Shown here: positions 17,879-27,354 of the stretch, in pieces
Layout: every line of letters starts with the position of its first letter
Numbering within the stretch: position 1 is the stretch's first letter
NCBI GenBank assembly: GCA_015055965.1
Contig: SVHG01000001.1
Location: forward strand, 1-64,000
Origin: Clostridiales bacterium
GTDB lineage: Bacteria; Bacillota; Clostridia; Christensenellales; Borkfalkiaceae
DNA length: 64,000 nt
Direction of reading: 5' to 3'
Made by a program: the position numbers and the translations under genes
Notes under the pieces: model-generated
The model's input: the letters and a program-made list of their open reading frames with translations, nothing else
What the model was told of the DNA's origin: nothing
Databases searched by the model: none

Positions 17879-18322
17879 TTAGACCTCTTCTATCTTATTT
17901 ATTCTTCTGGTGTGCTTATCTGCAATTTCCTCTTCATCAAAGGGGGTTGAGAAGTACGCGTCAGAAATAGCAAGCATTAAATCTACGCCTATCATTCTTG
18001 CGCCCATACATAAAACGTTAGAGTTATTATGACGGCGCGTCATTTTAGCGGCTAAAACGTTATCGCATACGGAAGCGCGAACTCCTTTAAATCTGTTTGC
18101 GCTAATACTCATACCGATACCCGTTCCGCAAATTAATACGCCCGCCTCTACTTCCTTAGACTGAATAGCACGAGCTACTTTTTTCGCATAGTCAGGATAA
18201 TCACAGGAAGCCCTTTCGTCAGTTCCAAAATTAATTACCTCGTGACCTTGAGAGCGAAGGTGGTTTGCTAAAATATTCTTATATTCAACGGCCGCGTGGT
18301 CGTTTGCTATTGCAATTTTCAT
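17879..18322 (-). CDS. rpiB: Ribose-5-phosphate isomerase B
   Basis: 147 aa, normal RpiB/LacAB size. It interconverts ribose 5-phosphate and ribulose 5-phosphate. The A-N-D-H-A-A start motif, the catalytic-site C-G-T-G-I-G-M-S-I-S-A-N near 68-79 and R-H-N-N-S-N-V near 102 are present. It is 9 bp downstream of the ywlE gene and belongs to the tsaC-ywlE-rpiB operon. A dispersed-motif copy lies just after it (17857-17872). Confidence 0.95.
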   Translation of the reverse strand: MKIAIANDHAAVEYKNILANHLRSQGHEVINFGTDERASCDYPDYAKKVARAIQSKEVEAGVLICGTGIGMSISANRFKGVRASVCDNVLAAKMTRRHNNSNVLCMGARMIGVDLMLAISDAYFSTPFDEEEIADKHTRRINKIEEV

Positions 18323-18331
18323 AACAAGCTC

Positions 18332-18766
18332 CTATCCGTAAATAAGTAATTCAAATATGCTTTCGCAAGCGCGTTTTAAATGCCTTGCGCATTCGTCGTA
18401 TTCTTCTTGACTCTTACCAAAGGGATCTTGAATTTCGCCAAGACCGGTAAGCTCGTCTACAGTGTAAACGTTGTTAAATCCGATAAAATACTTTTTATGT
18501 GAAGAGGTCATACAAATAATTGCGTTTTGCTTTCTGCAAAGCTCTTCAGTAGTGCGCTTTGGCTTAAACCTGCGTACCGTTATGCCAAACTGCTTTAACG
18601 CAACGCTTGCGTTTTTACTGATTTTATCGTTTTCGTTCGCCATTAGCCCGGCAGAGGTAACCTTTATATCGGTTATTTCCGCCTTTTTGATTATATCCTT
18701 AAGTAAATATTCAGCCATTGGACTGCGACAGGTATTCCCCGTGCATACGAACATTATTTTTTTCAT
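18332..18766 (-). CDS. ywlE: Low-molecular-weight phosphatase, probable protein-arginine phosphatase YwlE
   Basis: 144 aa. The P-loop C-T-G-N-T-C-R-S-P at 8-16 and D-P-F-G near 118 define the LMW-PTP fold. The Thr in G-N-T-C is the residue that distinguishes arginine phosphatase YwlE from tyrosine phosphatases, where Ile or Leu is usual. It would reverse McsB phosphorylation; mcsB lies 2.5 kb downstream. It overlaps tsaC by 4 bp and precedes rpiB, as in Bacillus. Confidence 0.88.
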   Translation of the reverse strand: MKKIMFVCTGNTCRSPMAEYLLKDIIKKAEITDIKVTSAGLMANENDKISKNASVALKQFGITVRRFKPKRTTEELCRKQNAIICMTSSHKKYFIGFNNVYTVDELTGLGEIQDPFGKSQEEYDECARHLKRACESIFELLIYG

Positions 18767-19776
18767 TTTTTGTTTTCCGCCTTAAAAAACGCTTTGGAAA
18801 ATCTATTGTTTACAGAGAGCATTAGCTCGCTGTTTAAGTTAAGCTTAAAGGTTATTATACAATCGTATTTTTCCCCTTCGTGAAGCAAATCGTATAAATT
18901 AGAAGCCATTTGCTCGCCGGTTGCGCCTAAGTGAAGAATGCGCCTGCTTCCTAATAATAAAGCTATTTCTTCATCAACCAAAAATACTGCCTTTTTACCT
19001 TTACCTTCAAGCTCCTCGTATAACGCAACTCCCTTTTCTATTTCATTTCTTTCAAAAAGAGCGGTTGAGCAATTTGGGGTGTAATGGCTGTATTTCATAC
19101 CGGGCGATTTTGCCTTTTGAGTAACGGTTTCTTCCGCATACTCGCAAGCGCCAACCACCTGCTTAATCATTTCTGCCGTAATTAGCCCCTTACGCAATAT
19201 TACGGGAACTTCCCCCGTTACGTCTAACACGGTGCTTTCTATACCGCCTTGGCATCTACCGCCGTCTAAAATAAGAGGTATAGCGCCGTTAAAATCCTGA
19301 TAAACGTGCTGGGCGGTTACGGGGCTTATATGCTTGGAAATATTCGCAGAAGGCGCGGCTATAGGTTGATTAACGAAGGTTAGGAACTCTTGAGCTTCCT
19401 TGCTTTGCGGTACTCTTATAGCAAGAGTTTCTAATCCGCAAGAAAGTGAAGACGCCACCCTTTTTTTGCTTTTATATACCATCGTTAAAGGGCCGGGGGT
19501 AAATGCCTTTGCTATCTTTTTAGCGTAACCGTTTTCGTTCACTTCAACAAGCTTAGAAATATCGTAATCCTTATGCACGTGAACTATTAGCGGGTTATCG
19601 GAAGGTCTACCCTTTACCTCGTAAACCCTTTTTATAGCTATTTCTGAAGTAGCAAGCGCGCCTAAGCCGTAAACCGTTTCGGTGGGAAAGGCAACTAACT
19701 GCTCTTCTTCTATAAGTCTTTTTGCCAAAGCAAGACTTTCGGGGGTAATTTTTTTAACTAGCGTATCCATAAACAT
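18763..19776 (-). CDS. tsaC: Threonylcarbamoyl-AMP synthase (Sua5 type)
   Basis: 337 aa, the two-domain Sua5/YwlC form. It makes threonylcarbamoyl-AMP for t6A at position 37 of ANN-decoding tRNAs. The N-terminal YrdC domain (about 1-205) has F-P-T-E-T-V-Y-G-L-G near 30, K-G-R-P-S-D-N-P-L near 54 and A-P-S-A-N near 140. The linker motif S-P-G-M-K-Y-S-H-Y-T-P (about 224-234) joins a C-terminal Rossmann-like Sua5 domain. It overlaps dnaB by one base and ywlE by four. The A-P-S-A-N coding region contains a look-alike of the dispersed motif. Confidence 0.95.
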   Translation of the reverse strand: MFMDTLVKKITPESLALAKRLIEEEQLVAFPTETVYGLGALATSEIAIKRVYEVKGRPSDNPLIVHVHKDYDISKLVEVNENGYAKKIAKAFTPGPLTMVYKSKKRVASSLSCGLETLAIRVPQSKEAQEFLTFVNQPIAAPSANISKHISPVTAQHVYQDFNGAIPLILDGGRCQGGIESTVLDVTGEVPVILRKGLITAEMIKQVVGACEYAEETVTQKAKSPGMKYSHYTPNCSTALFERNEIEKGVALYEELEGKGKKAVFLVDEEIALLLGSRRILHLGATGEQMASNLYDLLHEGEKYDCIITFKLNLNSELMLSVNNRFSKAFFKAENKK

Positions 19777-21263
19777 TAAAAAGCGTCGTCACCGTTATCT
19801 TCAGGTGGGATATCTGCTTCAGAATAGGTGGAAACGTCCTCGTATTCGCTAACTGCGGGTTCAAAGGAGGGCTTTTTCTCTTCCTGACGCTTGTATTCAG
19901 GAGGAGCTTCTAAATCGTAATTACTGATGTTAACAAACTTAGAGTATTCGCCCTTGAATAATAGCTTGGCAACACCGCGTTCACCGCTTCTGTTCTTTTC
20001 TATAATAATTTCTGCAACGTTCTTTTCTACTGCGCCGGAAGCAACCTCTTGAGGGGAAGCAATCTTATCGGGGCGGTGAATGAACATTACTATATCCGCG
20101 TCTTGTTCGATAGAGCCTGATTCACGAAGGTCTGAAAGCACAGGTCTACCCTTTCTTTGAACGTTACCACGCGATAACTGTGATAAGGCAAGCACGGGAA
20201 CGCCTAATTCCTTAGCCATTACCTTTAAGCCCCTTGAAATTTCCGTTACTTCCTGTTGACGGTTTTCACTCGTTCTGTTATCGGGATAAATTAACTGAAG
20301 GTGGTCGACTACTACTAAATCTAAGCCTTTAGTAGCTTTAAGTCTTCTACACTTAGATATCATGGTAGGAACGGTGTTTGAGGGTGAATCGTCTACGAAT
20401 ATCTGCGCCTTAGAAAGCTTTTTGCGGGCAGCCCACATTCTTTGCCAGCCCTCGTCGTCCTCTTCTGAAAGCTTACCCTTTTGTAAGCTATCCATTTTAA
20501 CCCTACCAATAGAGCAAAGTAGCTTTTGAGCAAGCTCTTCACGCGTCATTTCCAGCGCGAACATTGCGCAAACCTTGTTTTCGCGAAGGGCGATATTTTC
20601 TATCATGTTAAGAGCAAGGGTGGTTTTACCGTCTGAAGGACGGGCTGCAAGAATAACTAAGTTACCCTTCTTAAAGCCGTTAGTTAAATCGTCTATTCTG
20701 GTAAAGCCGGTTTTTAAACCGCGTTTAAAGTTCTTATCTCTTTCTAGGCGTTCAAGGTCAGCAAGTAATGGATCGTAATAGTCTGCAAGAGAGATTAGGC
20801 TTGAGGTTTCGTTTTCTTCTGAAATCTTAAAGATTTCACTTTCTGCAAACTCTAAGGTCTTTTTACTATCCGTGCTCTTGCGCGCTTCAACGGAAATCTT
20901 TTCACTACTTCTAATAAGACGGCGTAAGGTGCTATCTCTTTTAACGATAGATAAATACTGCGAATAGTTAGCACTTGAAGGCATGCTTTGAACGACGGTG
21001 GTAATATAATCCATTCCCCCCGCCTTTTCTAAGGTTGCGTGCTTTTCCATCATATCTGATAGAGTTACGATATCTACGGGCTTATTTAAGCGTACGATAT
21101 CCTTCATAGCTCTTACTATAAGCTTATGTGATTCTATGTAAAAATCCTCTTCCTGCAAAAGAGCAAGTGTTTCTAATTGTATTTCCTGATCTACAAGCAA
21201 ACAGCCAAGTATAGACTGCTCTGCTTCTAAGCTGTAAGGAAAGGCGTTAAATTTTTCTGCCAT
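19776..21263 (-). CDS. dnaB: Replicative DNA helicase DnaB
   Basis: 495 aa. It is the hexameric fork helicase (DnaC in Bacillus naming). The N-terminal domain (about 1-110) starts with Y-S-L-E-A-E-Q-S-I-L-G. The RecA-like domain carries A-R-P-S-D-G-K-T-T near 208-216, an L-V-V-V-D-H-L-Q-L-I Walker B near 318, L-S-Q-L-S-R-G and L-R-E-S-G-S-I-E-Q-D-A-D-I-V near 385. The C-terminal 50 residues are acidic. The matching loader gene (dnaI) is at 32833-33765. Confidence 0.96.
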   Translation of the reverse strand: MAEKFNAFPYSLEAEQSILGCLLVDQEIQLETLALLQEEDFYIESHKLIVRAMKDIVRLNKPVDIVTLSDMMEKHATLEKAGGMDYITTVVQSMPSSANYSQYLSIVKRDSTLRRLIRSSEKISVEARKSTDSKKTLEFAESEIFKISEENETSSLISLADYYDPLLADLERLERDKNFKRGLKTGFTRIDDLTNGFKKGNLVILAARPSDGKTTLALNMIENIALRENKVCAMFALEMTREELAQKLLCSIGRVKMDSLQKGKLSEEDDEGWQRMWAARKKLSKAQIFVDDSPSNTVPTMISKCRRLKATKGLDLVVVDHLQLIYPDNRTSENRQQEVTEISRGLKVMAKELGVPVLALSQLSRGNVQRKGRPVLSDLRESGSIEQDADIVMFIHRPDKIASPQEVASGAVEKNVAEIIIEKNRSGERGVAKLLFKGEYSKFVNISNYDLEAPPEYKRQEEKKPSFEPAVSEYEDVSTYSEADIPPEDNGDDAF

Positions 21264-21284
21264 ACTACCTCTTATTTTTATTCC

Positions 21285-21303
21285 CGCCCCGCTTTGCGGG
21301 GCG
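21285..21303. other. GC-rich hairpin between pepF and dnaB
   Basis: GCCCCGC/GCGGGGC stem with a TTT loop. No U-run follows on the minus strand, so termination of pepF here is uncertain; on the plus strand TTTGTTTTTT lies downstream. Confidence 0.5.
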
Positions 21304-21327
21304 AGCCTTTGTTTTTTAGTTTGTTTT

Positions 21328-23106
21328 TTACTTAGATAATTCTACGAATTGATTTAACGCATCTTCAAATGAATCCATAGCAGCGTCAAATGCGTCCTTC
21401 TTGGTTAGGTCTACGCCGGCAAGCTTTAATAATTCAATGGGGCTTGCGCTACCGCCTGAAGATAGGAATTTGAAGTAATCTTCAACGGCGGGCTTACCTT
21501 CTTTGTAAATTCTTTCTGCAATAGAAATAGCGCTGGTAATACCGGTTGCGTATTTGTAAACGTAGAAAGATCTGTAAAAATGGGGAATTCTTGCCCATTC
21601 GTAAGCAATTTCGGGATCAGAATACATGCTTCTGCCGAAGTATTTTCTGTTTAGACCAATGTACGTTTCGTTTAAGGAATCCTTGGTTAAGGGCTTGCCG
21701 CTTTCTGCTTGAGCGTGAGCAATAGCTTCAAATTCAGCAAACATAGTTTGACGGAATAAAGTGCCCTTAATCATATCCATATAGTAGTTTAACAGATACT
21801 TTTTAAGCTTAACGTCTTCGGTATTAGCAAGTAAATACTTAAGTAATAAAACCTCGTTTACCGTGCTTGCTACTTCTGCTACGAAAATTCTGTAGCCTGA
21901 CTTAGAAATAGGCTGAGACTTGTTTGAATGATATGAGTGCATTGCGTGGCCAAGCTCGTGGGCAAGAGTGAAAATGTTGTTCGTGGTGGGTTGATAGTTT
22001 AATAATACGTAAGGATGGGGAGCTCTGTGAACGCTGATTGAATAAGCGCCACTTCTCTTTCCTTCGGTTTCTTCAACGTCAATCCAGCCTTCGTCATGAG
22101 CGCGCTGTAATAGCTTACCGTATTCTTCGCCTAAGGGTGCAAGGCCTTTCTTAACTAATTCAAAGGCTTCCTCGTAATCAAGCTTAAGGTCTGCGTCTTC
22201 TACTAAAGAGGTGTAAACGTCGTACATATGTAGTCTGCTTACGCCAAGAGCTTTTTTACGAACTGAAACGTATTTGTGCATAGTTTTTAATCCGCGGTGA
22301 ACGCTCTTAATAAGGTTATCGTACACCTTGGGATTAACGTCCTCGCCCTCTAAAGCCTTTGCTAAACAGCTTTCGTATTTTCTTACTCTTGCAAAGTAAA
22401 TGTCTTTATTAACGTGTGAAATATAAGTTTGTGAAATGGTATTGATTAGGCCGATAAACGCGCTATAGAAGGCTTTAAAGGTTTTCTTACGAACGTTTCT
22501 ATCGGGATCTTGCATTAATACGCCGTACATACCGTGTGATACCTTTACCTTCTTACCGCGAACGGTAATTTCGGGGAAAGGCAGATCTGCGTTGTTAATC
22601 ATACCAAATATATTAGAGAAAGAGCCGAAGACTTGACCACCCATAGCAAGAACTGCTTCTGCTTCCTTGCCTAATACGTGGGGCTTTTCTTTAATGATTC
22701 CCTCTAGCTCGTAATCGTAATCTGCTAAGGCGGGATCTGCTTGGAACTGCTTTAAGGTCTTTTCATCTAAAGAGGTAAGCTCAGGAGTCATAAACGCGAT
22801 ACTTGATGAAAAACGAACGCCTAGAGCTGAAACTCTTGCTTGAAGTGCGTTGTTTTCTGATTTTCTGGTATCTTCATCGTGAAGCATGTGCGCGTAAACT
22901 GAAAGAAGCTCAAAATCACCCATTACGTCGTATAAAGCGTCAAAGCACGCCTTTACGTTTTCTACGGTATTTAACTTACCTTCAAAGCGTGAAAAGTCAA
23001 GACGCTTAGATACGTCTTCGTACATATCCTCCCATGCCTGTTGAGTGGCAAAAATATCTTCCGTGCGCCATTTTAAGTTAGCAGGAACTTCATTACGAGG
23101 TTTCAT
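21328..23106 (-). CDS. pepF: Oligoendopeptidase F (M3 metallopeptidase)
   Basis: 592 aa, normal length. It is a cytoplasmic zinc peptidase that degrades oligopeptides. The zinc motif H-E-L-G-H lies near residue 381 in a T-L-A-H-E-L-G-H-A-M-H context, with the third ligand Glu in the following F-V-A-E-V-A-S-T-V-N-E helix. The N-terminal R-N-E-V-P-A-N-L-K-W segment is typical for the family. The start follows an AGGAG site. Confidence 0.95.
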   Translation of the reverse strand: MKPRNEVPANLKWRTEDIFATQQAWEDMYEDVSKRLDFSRFEGKLNTVENVKACFDALYDVMGDFELLSVYAHMLHDEDTRKSENNALQARVSALGVRFSSSIAFMTPELTSLDEKTLKQFQADPALADYDYELEGIIKEKPHVLGKEAEAVLAMGGQVFGSFSNIFGMINNADLPFPEITVRGKKVKVSHGMYGVLMQDPDRNVRKKTFKAFYSAFIGLINTISQTYISHVNKDIYFARVRKYESCLAKALEGEDVNPKVYDNLIKSVHRGLKTMHKYVSVRKKALGVSRLHMYDVYTSLVEDADLKLDYEEAFELVKKGLAPLGEEYGKLLQRAHDEGWIDVEETEGKRSGAYSISVHRAPHPYVLLNYQPTTNNIFTLAHELGHAMHSYHSNKSQPISKSGYRIFVAEVASTVNEVLLLKYLLANTEDVKLKKYLLNYYMDMIKGTLFRQTMFAEFEAIAHAQAESGKPLTKDSLNETYIGLNRKYFGRSMYSDPEIAYEWARIPHFYRSFYVYKYATGITSAISIAERIYKEGKPAVEDYFKFLSSGGSASPIELLKLAGVDLTKKDAFDAAMDSFEDALNQFVELSK

Positions 23107-23186
23107 AGTTTATTCTCCTTAAAAATTGTTTTTTGTATTTGTTTATAATAGGTTGCGATACCCTTATAAAAGGCCGTCGCTTAAAA

Positions 23187-23717
23187 TTATTCAAAAATAG
23201 TGTTTGATGCAAGCTCGTACGCAATCAAAATATTTGCGTGGGTTACGTGCTTAATAACGTCCCCTTGCTTGAAATCGGGAATGGGCTTTTCTACGTCTAA
23301 AAGAATGCGTCTTTCAAAATAATCTTGCTTTTTTTCAGACCAGTCTAAAACGATTAAGCTAATAAAGTCTACCCCATCCTTTTTAACGATGGAGCTATCC
23401 GTTCTTACGTAAGTGTTAACACCTTCCGTCTTTATACCTATTTGCATATCTACAAGCATTTTTACGTAGCTTGCAACCCGCTTATACTTAATTGAAAGTA
23501 TAAAAAACATCACTATTGCGTAAACGGATGAAATTACTATATTCGTAATAAGCAAGGGGGTTTTTAAGGGTGTGTTATATTCCTGAAGAACGTAAAATAC
23601 GAATATACCTATACAAACGGCTAGCACTATAGCAAGTGAAATAAAGAAGCCCCTTAAAATGGCTTTCTTAGAAGCGTTTGCACTTTCGTAATCTTCTGTT
23701 TTGTAAACGTTAATCAT
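23187..23717 (-). CDS. Two-TM membrane protein of unknown function
   Basis: 176 aa from the ATG at 23717; a TTG 15 bp upstream is the alternative start. Two membrane segments lie at about 23-45 and 54-76, followed by a soluble C-terminal domain (about 85-176) with alternating beta-type segments and K-Q-G-D-V-I-K-H near 152. I do not recognise a family. It lies between pepF and the DegV gene, and a reverse copy of the dispersed motif (23733-23746) fills the gap upstream. Confidence 0.55.
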   Translation of the reverse strand: MINVYKTEDYESANASKKAILRGFFISLAIVLAVCIGIFVFYVLQEYNTPLKTPLLITNIVISSVYAIVMFFILSIKYKRVASYVKMLVDMQIGIKTEGVNTYVRTDSSIVKKDGVDFISLIVLDWSEKKQDYFERRILLDVEKPIPDFKQGDVIKHVTHANILIAYELASNTIFE

Positions 23718-23750
23718 ATTAAAAACTCGCAATAATCGACTTATAGCCCG

Positions 23751-24599
23751 TTATTCAACAATAAATAGTACGCCGATAGTATTCATACCGCAGTGGGTAG
23801 AAACGGTTGCGCCTGCTTGGGTTTCTATAATTTCATCAAAGTCAAAAAGATCTTTAACCTTTGCAATAACCTCTTCAATTTCCGCTCTGGTATTGCAAGG
23901 ACTGTGGGTTACGAACGCGCGCCTTTTATCGTAGCTTTGATATTCGCCAGCAAGATCGTTTACGTACTGAGTAAGTGATCTTTGTAAGCTTCCCATATAT
24001 TTCTTTTTAACCTGTAAATTTCCGTCGTTTTCATATATGTAGGGGTGGATTTTTAATATCTTAGAAGCTATTAACGCCACTGAAGAGCATCTACCCCCCT
24101 TTGCAAGATAATCTAAGGTATCAACCACGAATGAGGTTTGAACCTTTGATACGAGAGCAGACGTTCTTTCGTAAACAGCCTTGGGATCTATTCCGTCGTT
24201 TAGCATATCGCTTGCCTTTAACATAAGTAGACCTTGACCGGTTGAAAGAGCCTTACTGTCTATAACGTAAACGCCCTCTACCTCCTCAGCTGCAGAAGAA
24301 GCGTTATTATAGGAGGTTGAAGCAGATGAAGAAAGAGCAACGTGAATTACCGTTTCGTACTCCTTTCTTAGCTCCGTAAAGAATTCCTTGTATTCTTCTA
24401 TTGCAACGGCAGCGGTTTTGGGTAAAGAGCCCGTTTGCTTTACGTAATCAAAAAGCTCCTCTGCTTTAATTTCCGCGCCGTCTTTTTTTTCTTCCATACC
24501 TAAAACTACGGTAATAGGTATAGTTCTAAAATTTCTTTCCTTTAAAATTTCAGGTGATAAATCGCAAGTAGTTTCTGCGGTTATTATACATTTTTGCAT
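23751..24599 (-). CDS. DegV family fatty-acid-binding protein
   Basis: 282 aa, standard length. DegV proteins bind a fatty acid; some act as FakB in the fatty-acid kinase system, making acyl-phosphate for phospholipid synthesis. The T-A-E-T-T-C-D-L start, S-S-S-A-S-T-S-Y-N-N-A near 90 and a D-T-L-D-Y-L-A-K-G-G-R segment near 160 are family features. A FakA kinase gene is not in the window, so a FakB role is inferred. Confidence 0.9.
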   Translation of the reverse strand: MQKCIITAETTCDLSPEILKERNFRTIPITVVLGMEEKKDGAEIKAEELFDYVKQTGSLPKTAAVAIEEYKEFFTELRKEYETVIHVALSSSASTSYNNASSAAEEVEGVYVIDSKALSTGQGLLMLKASDMLNDGIDPKAVYERTSALVSKVQTSFVVDTLDYLAKGGRCSSVALIASKILKIHPYIYENDGNLQVKKKYMGSLQRSLTQYVNDLAGEYQSYDKRRAFVTHSPCNTRAEIEEVIAKVKDLFDFDEIIETQAGATVSTHCGMNTIGVLFIVE

Positions 24600-24625
24600 A
24601 CAAAATTCTCCTAAGTTTATTAGAG

Positions 24626-25519
24626 CTATACAGTTGCTCTTTTTAAAATTTTTATATAAACGAATTCGCGTGCCTTAAACACCCATTCGCTAATTTTTCC
24701 TAAAAATCCATCCTTACCTTCTATTACGTAATCGTGAACTACTCCGTCTACGCAATCCAAAGGAATGAAGCCGAAAAGACGGCTATCCTTGCTGTTTTCA
24801 CGGTTATCGCCTAACACGAAAAGGTGACCTTCGGGAACGGTTGCTTGATAGATATCTCCCAACGCTCCGGGATAAAAGGTTTCCCCCTTTACGCCGTTAT
24901 ATTCCACCTTCGTAAAGCCATGCTCGCCCTTTTTTTGTAAAAGCAGGTTTCCGTTTGAAATTCTAACGGTATCCCCTTCTACGGCAACGACTCTCTTTAT
25001 ATAAGCCTTTTCTGAAGAGCCCGCAAAGCTACCCGTGAACACTATAACGTTACCGCGCTTTATTTTCGCAAGCTTATCTACTACCAAATAATCCCCCGTT
25101 TGTAGGGTATCGTTCATAGAATCCCCTTCCACCTTTACGCAGTAAAGCCACGCAAAGTTAACGAAGGCTACGAATATGCAAATAAGAGCTAATACTGCAG
25201 TCGATATCCAACCTGCCTTTTCCTTTTTTCTTAAGGACTTATCTTGCCCTTCTTCAGCTAAAGAAGGCTCTTTTATTTCTTCATTTTCTAAAGCAGGTTG
25301 CTCTTGAGCGTTAATCCCTTCACATTCCAAAGAGGACTGTTCTTGAGCGTTAGTCCCTTCATTTTGCAAAAGATTTTGCTCCGCTTGCTCTTTTGCGTTT
25401 TCAAGATATTCAGGCTCTTTAAAAGAATCTTTTTCTATAATTTGCGAGCTATTAAGTTGTTCTTCCGATTTTTCAGTCTCACAAGGGCTAGAAATATCGC
25501 CATCCTTTAAAAGATCCAT
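24626..25519 (-). CDS. lepB: Signal peptidase I with acidic N-terminal extension
   Basis: 297 aa. A Ser/Lys-type enzyme: Ser134 in E-G-D-S-M and Lys175 in Y-I-K-R-V-V, followed by the G-D-N-R-E-N-S-K-D-S-R box near 240. This separates it from the SipW-type enzymes in the same window. The membrane segment is at about 105-125. The first 95 residues are an acidic Gln/Glu/Asn-rich extension with imperfect N-A-Q-E-Q repeats (near 57 and 70), absent from typical SipS/LepB and presumably cytoplasmic. Confidence 0.93.
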   Translation of the reverse strand: MDLLKDGDISSPCETEKSEEQLNSSQIIEKDSFKEPEYLENAKEQAEQNLLQNEGTNAQEQSSLECEGINAQEQPALENEEIKEPSLAEEGQDKSLRKKEKAGWISTAVLALICIFVAFVNFAWLYCVKVEGDSMNDTLQTGDYLVVDKLAKIKRGNVIVFTGSFAGSSEKAYIKRVVAVEGDTVRISNGNLLLQKKGEHGFTKVEYNGVKGETFYPGALGDIYQATVPEGHLFVLGDNRENSKDSRLFGFIPLDCVDGVVHDYVIEGKDGFLGKISEWVFKAREFVYIKILKRATV

Positions 25520-25537
25520 TTATTCCCTCTTGTTTGG

Positions 25538-27244
25538 TTAAATTAATAATAAATTATTAACGGCAAATCTGCTTTCTGCTTCTATTTTAACGGCTATTAT
25601 ATCTTCAAAGCCTTTAATACCCATTCTTTCCGCACTCTTTAAGCTTGCAAGGTCTATTTGCACCTTTTGCCATACCTTGCTTCCCTTTAATTCTAAGGTT
25701 GTGGAATAATCGCGCTGAGCACCGTTTTCAGTTACCACCACGCTTACGTTTAGCACGGTGTAATCCTCACAGTAAACGTCTAGCTTAATAATGGAACGAA
25801 TATTAGGATTGAATCTGCTTTCTACTATTCTGTAGCTTAACAAGCCGTAACGAGAGGTAACGCCTACTATTCCGTTAGCGCACTCTACAAGCTCTACACC
25901 GCTATTTTCGTTAAAGAATATTTTACCTACAGAGTGACCTATTTCATCACATACTGTAAAGCAGTCCACCCCATTCTTGGAGGAATATAACATACTTGCA
26001 GGGGTTGAAGGAATATTCTCTTCAAACTTCTTAATTACTATACGTGAGCTTACGCTTACGCCGTTTTTATAATCTGCAACAGCAAACGCATGCGCAAAAT
26101 TAGTTCCGCCACCCATAGGTAGCTTAAAGTATTTACAGTCCGGTGTGTTTTTAGCCTTAACTGATAGCATTTGACACCAGTTACGCTTTGAAGGATCGTA
26201 AACGCCCTCACTTAAATAAACGGTTAGGCTCTTTAATTTATCGGGCTCGCTTACCGTTACCTTTGCAAATACCGTTCTTCCATCTTCGCCCAACGCAAGT
26301 GATACGTTGGGGGATTCGGGGAAGTAAAGCCTATCTGAAGCCGCGCCCGCCTTAGTTATATGTTTTTTTAAGAATAGAGCAATATCGTCCGTGCTCTTTT
26401 TATCTATCGTTTGGCGTAGCCTTGGCGTATAGTTGAAGGAGCAAGGGATTTTTTCGTTTAATCTTGAAAGAGTATCTACACCCCTTTCGCAATCGTATCC
26501 ACTACTGTTGGTTGCCGTAAGATATAAAACGGGGCAATTACAGTATTGCGCGTAAACGTGCGCGTCTACACCGCCAAGCCAGCGGTAACGCTCGTCGTCC
26601 ATTTGAATATCCGTGCCTTCCGACTTAAACAAGCCTTTGTATGCCTGCCAGCCTGCACCAAACAACGAAACGAAGCAAGAAATCCTGTCTTCATTGTATA
26701 GCATTTGCCAACCAACGTTCGCGCCTTGCTTTATTCCAAGAAGTGCAATTTTATCTACTTCCAATCTGCTTTTCAGGTAAGAAATGGCGTATTTACCAAC
26801 GCACGCCCATTCGTACCAGCAGGTTTCCTTTGCGGTGCGCTCTACGGTAAACATATCTTCCTTGCCGTAATTTGCATACTCTATTTCACTTGGATAAATG
26901 GTGTGATTGGTGTTTTCGCCAACGTCGCCTCTGTAATCCACCATTAAAACGGCGTAGCCCATCTTTGCAAAATGGTTTACTATTTCCAAGTTAATGGTAT
27001 CGCAAAAATCGGGCATTATGAGTAATGCGCCAATCTTTCTGTTTACAGGTAGCGGATTAGGTCTTGCGTAAAGACCGTATACGCGAACTCTGCTTGAATT
27101 AATCTCTCTGCCTGAAAAATAAACCTCGGAATAAGAAATTCCGTCGTAGGTCATTTCGTTAACCTTGCTATCCTTTAAAGGTAAATCACCCTTAAAATCC
27201 TTCCATACGGCAGATGGGGTTAAAATTTTTCTTACGCTATCCAT
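25538..27244 (-). CDS. Alpha/beta-hydrolase-like protein lacking the nucleophilic Ser
   Basis: 568 aa. The N-terminal half (about 40-300) resembles acetyl-xylan-esterase/dienelactone-hydrolase folds: M-V-D-Y-R-G-D near 103 and the nucleophile-elbow region L-L-G-I-K-Q-G-A-N near 163-171. In active enzymes the elbow is G-x-S-x-G; here the position is Lys (G-I-K-Q-G), so ordinary Ser hydrolase activity is unlikely. The C-terminal half (about 310-568) is predicted beta-rich, ending in a carbohydrate-binding-like sandwich (V-W-Q-K-V-Q-I-D-L). No signal peptide is visible. It could be a binding protein or pseudoenzyme. Confidence 0.6.
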   Translation of the reverse strand: MDSVRKILTPSAVWKDFKGDLPLKDSKVNEMTYDGISYSEVYFSGREINSSRVRVYGLYARPNPLPVNRKIGALLIMPDFCDTINLEIVNHFAKMGYAVLMVDYRGDVGENTNHTIYPSEIEYANYGKEDMFTVERTAKETCWYEWACVGKYAISYLKSRLEVDKIALLGIKQGANVGWQMLYNEDRISCFVSLFGAGWQAYKGLFKSEGTDIQMDDERYRWLGGVDAHVYAQYCNCPVLYLTATNSSGYDCERGVDTLSRLNEKIPCSFNYTPRLRQTIDKKSTDDIALFLKKHITKAGAASDRLYFPESPNVSLALGEDGRTVFAKVTVSEPDKLKSLTVYLSEGVYDPSKRNWCQMLSVKAKNTPDCKYFKLPMGGGTNFAHAFAVADYKNGVSVSSRIVIKKFEENIPSTPASMLYSSKNGVDCFTVCDEIGHSVGKIFFNENSGVELVECANGIVGVTSRYGLLSYRIVESRFNPNIRSIIKLDVYCEDYTVLNVSVVVTENGAQRDYSTTLELKGSKVWQKVQIDLASLKSAERMGIKGFEDIIAVKIEAESRFAVNNLLLI

Positions 27245-27354
27245 ATTTCTCCGTTTGTAGCCCGCTACGGCTACTTGCGTTATCGCTTAACGCGATTTTC
27301 ATTTTTTATCGCCGATTTTCGGCTTAATATTTGATTAACCGTTAACAATTACGG

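Noticed and set aside
25538..27244. Active acetyl-xylan esterase
   Set aside because: The nucleophile position in the elbow is Lys and no signal peptide is present.
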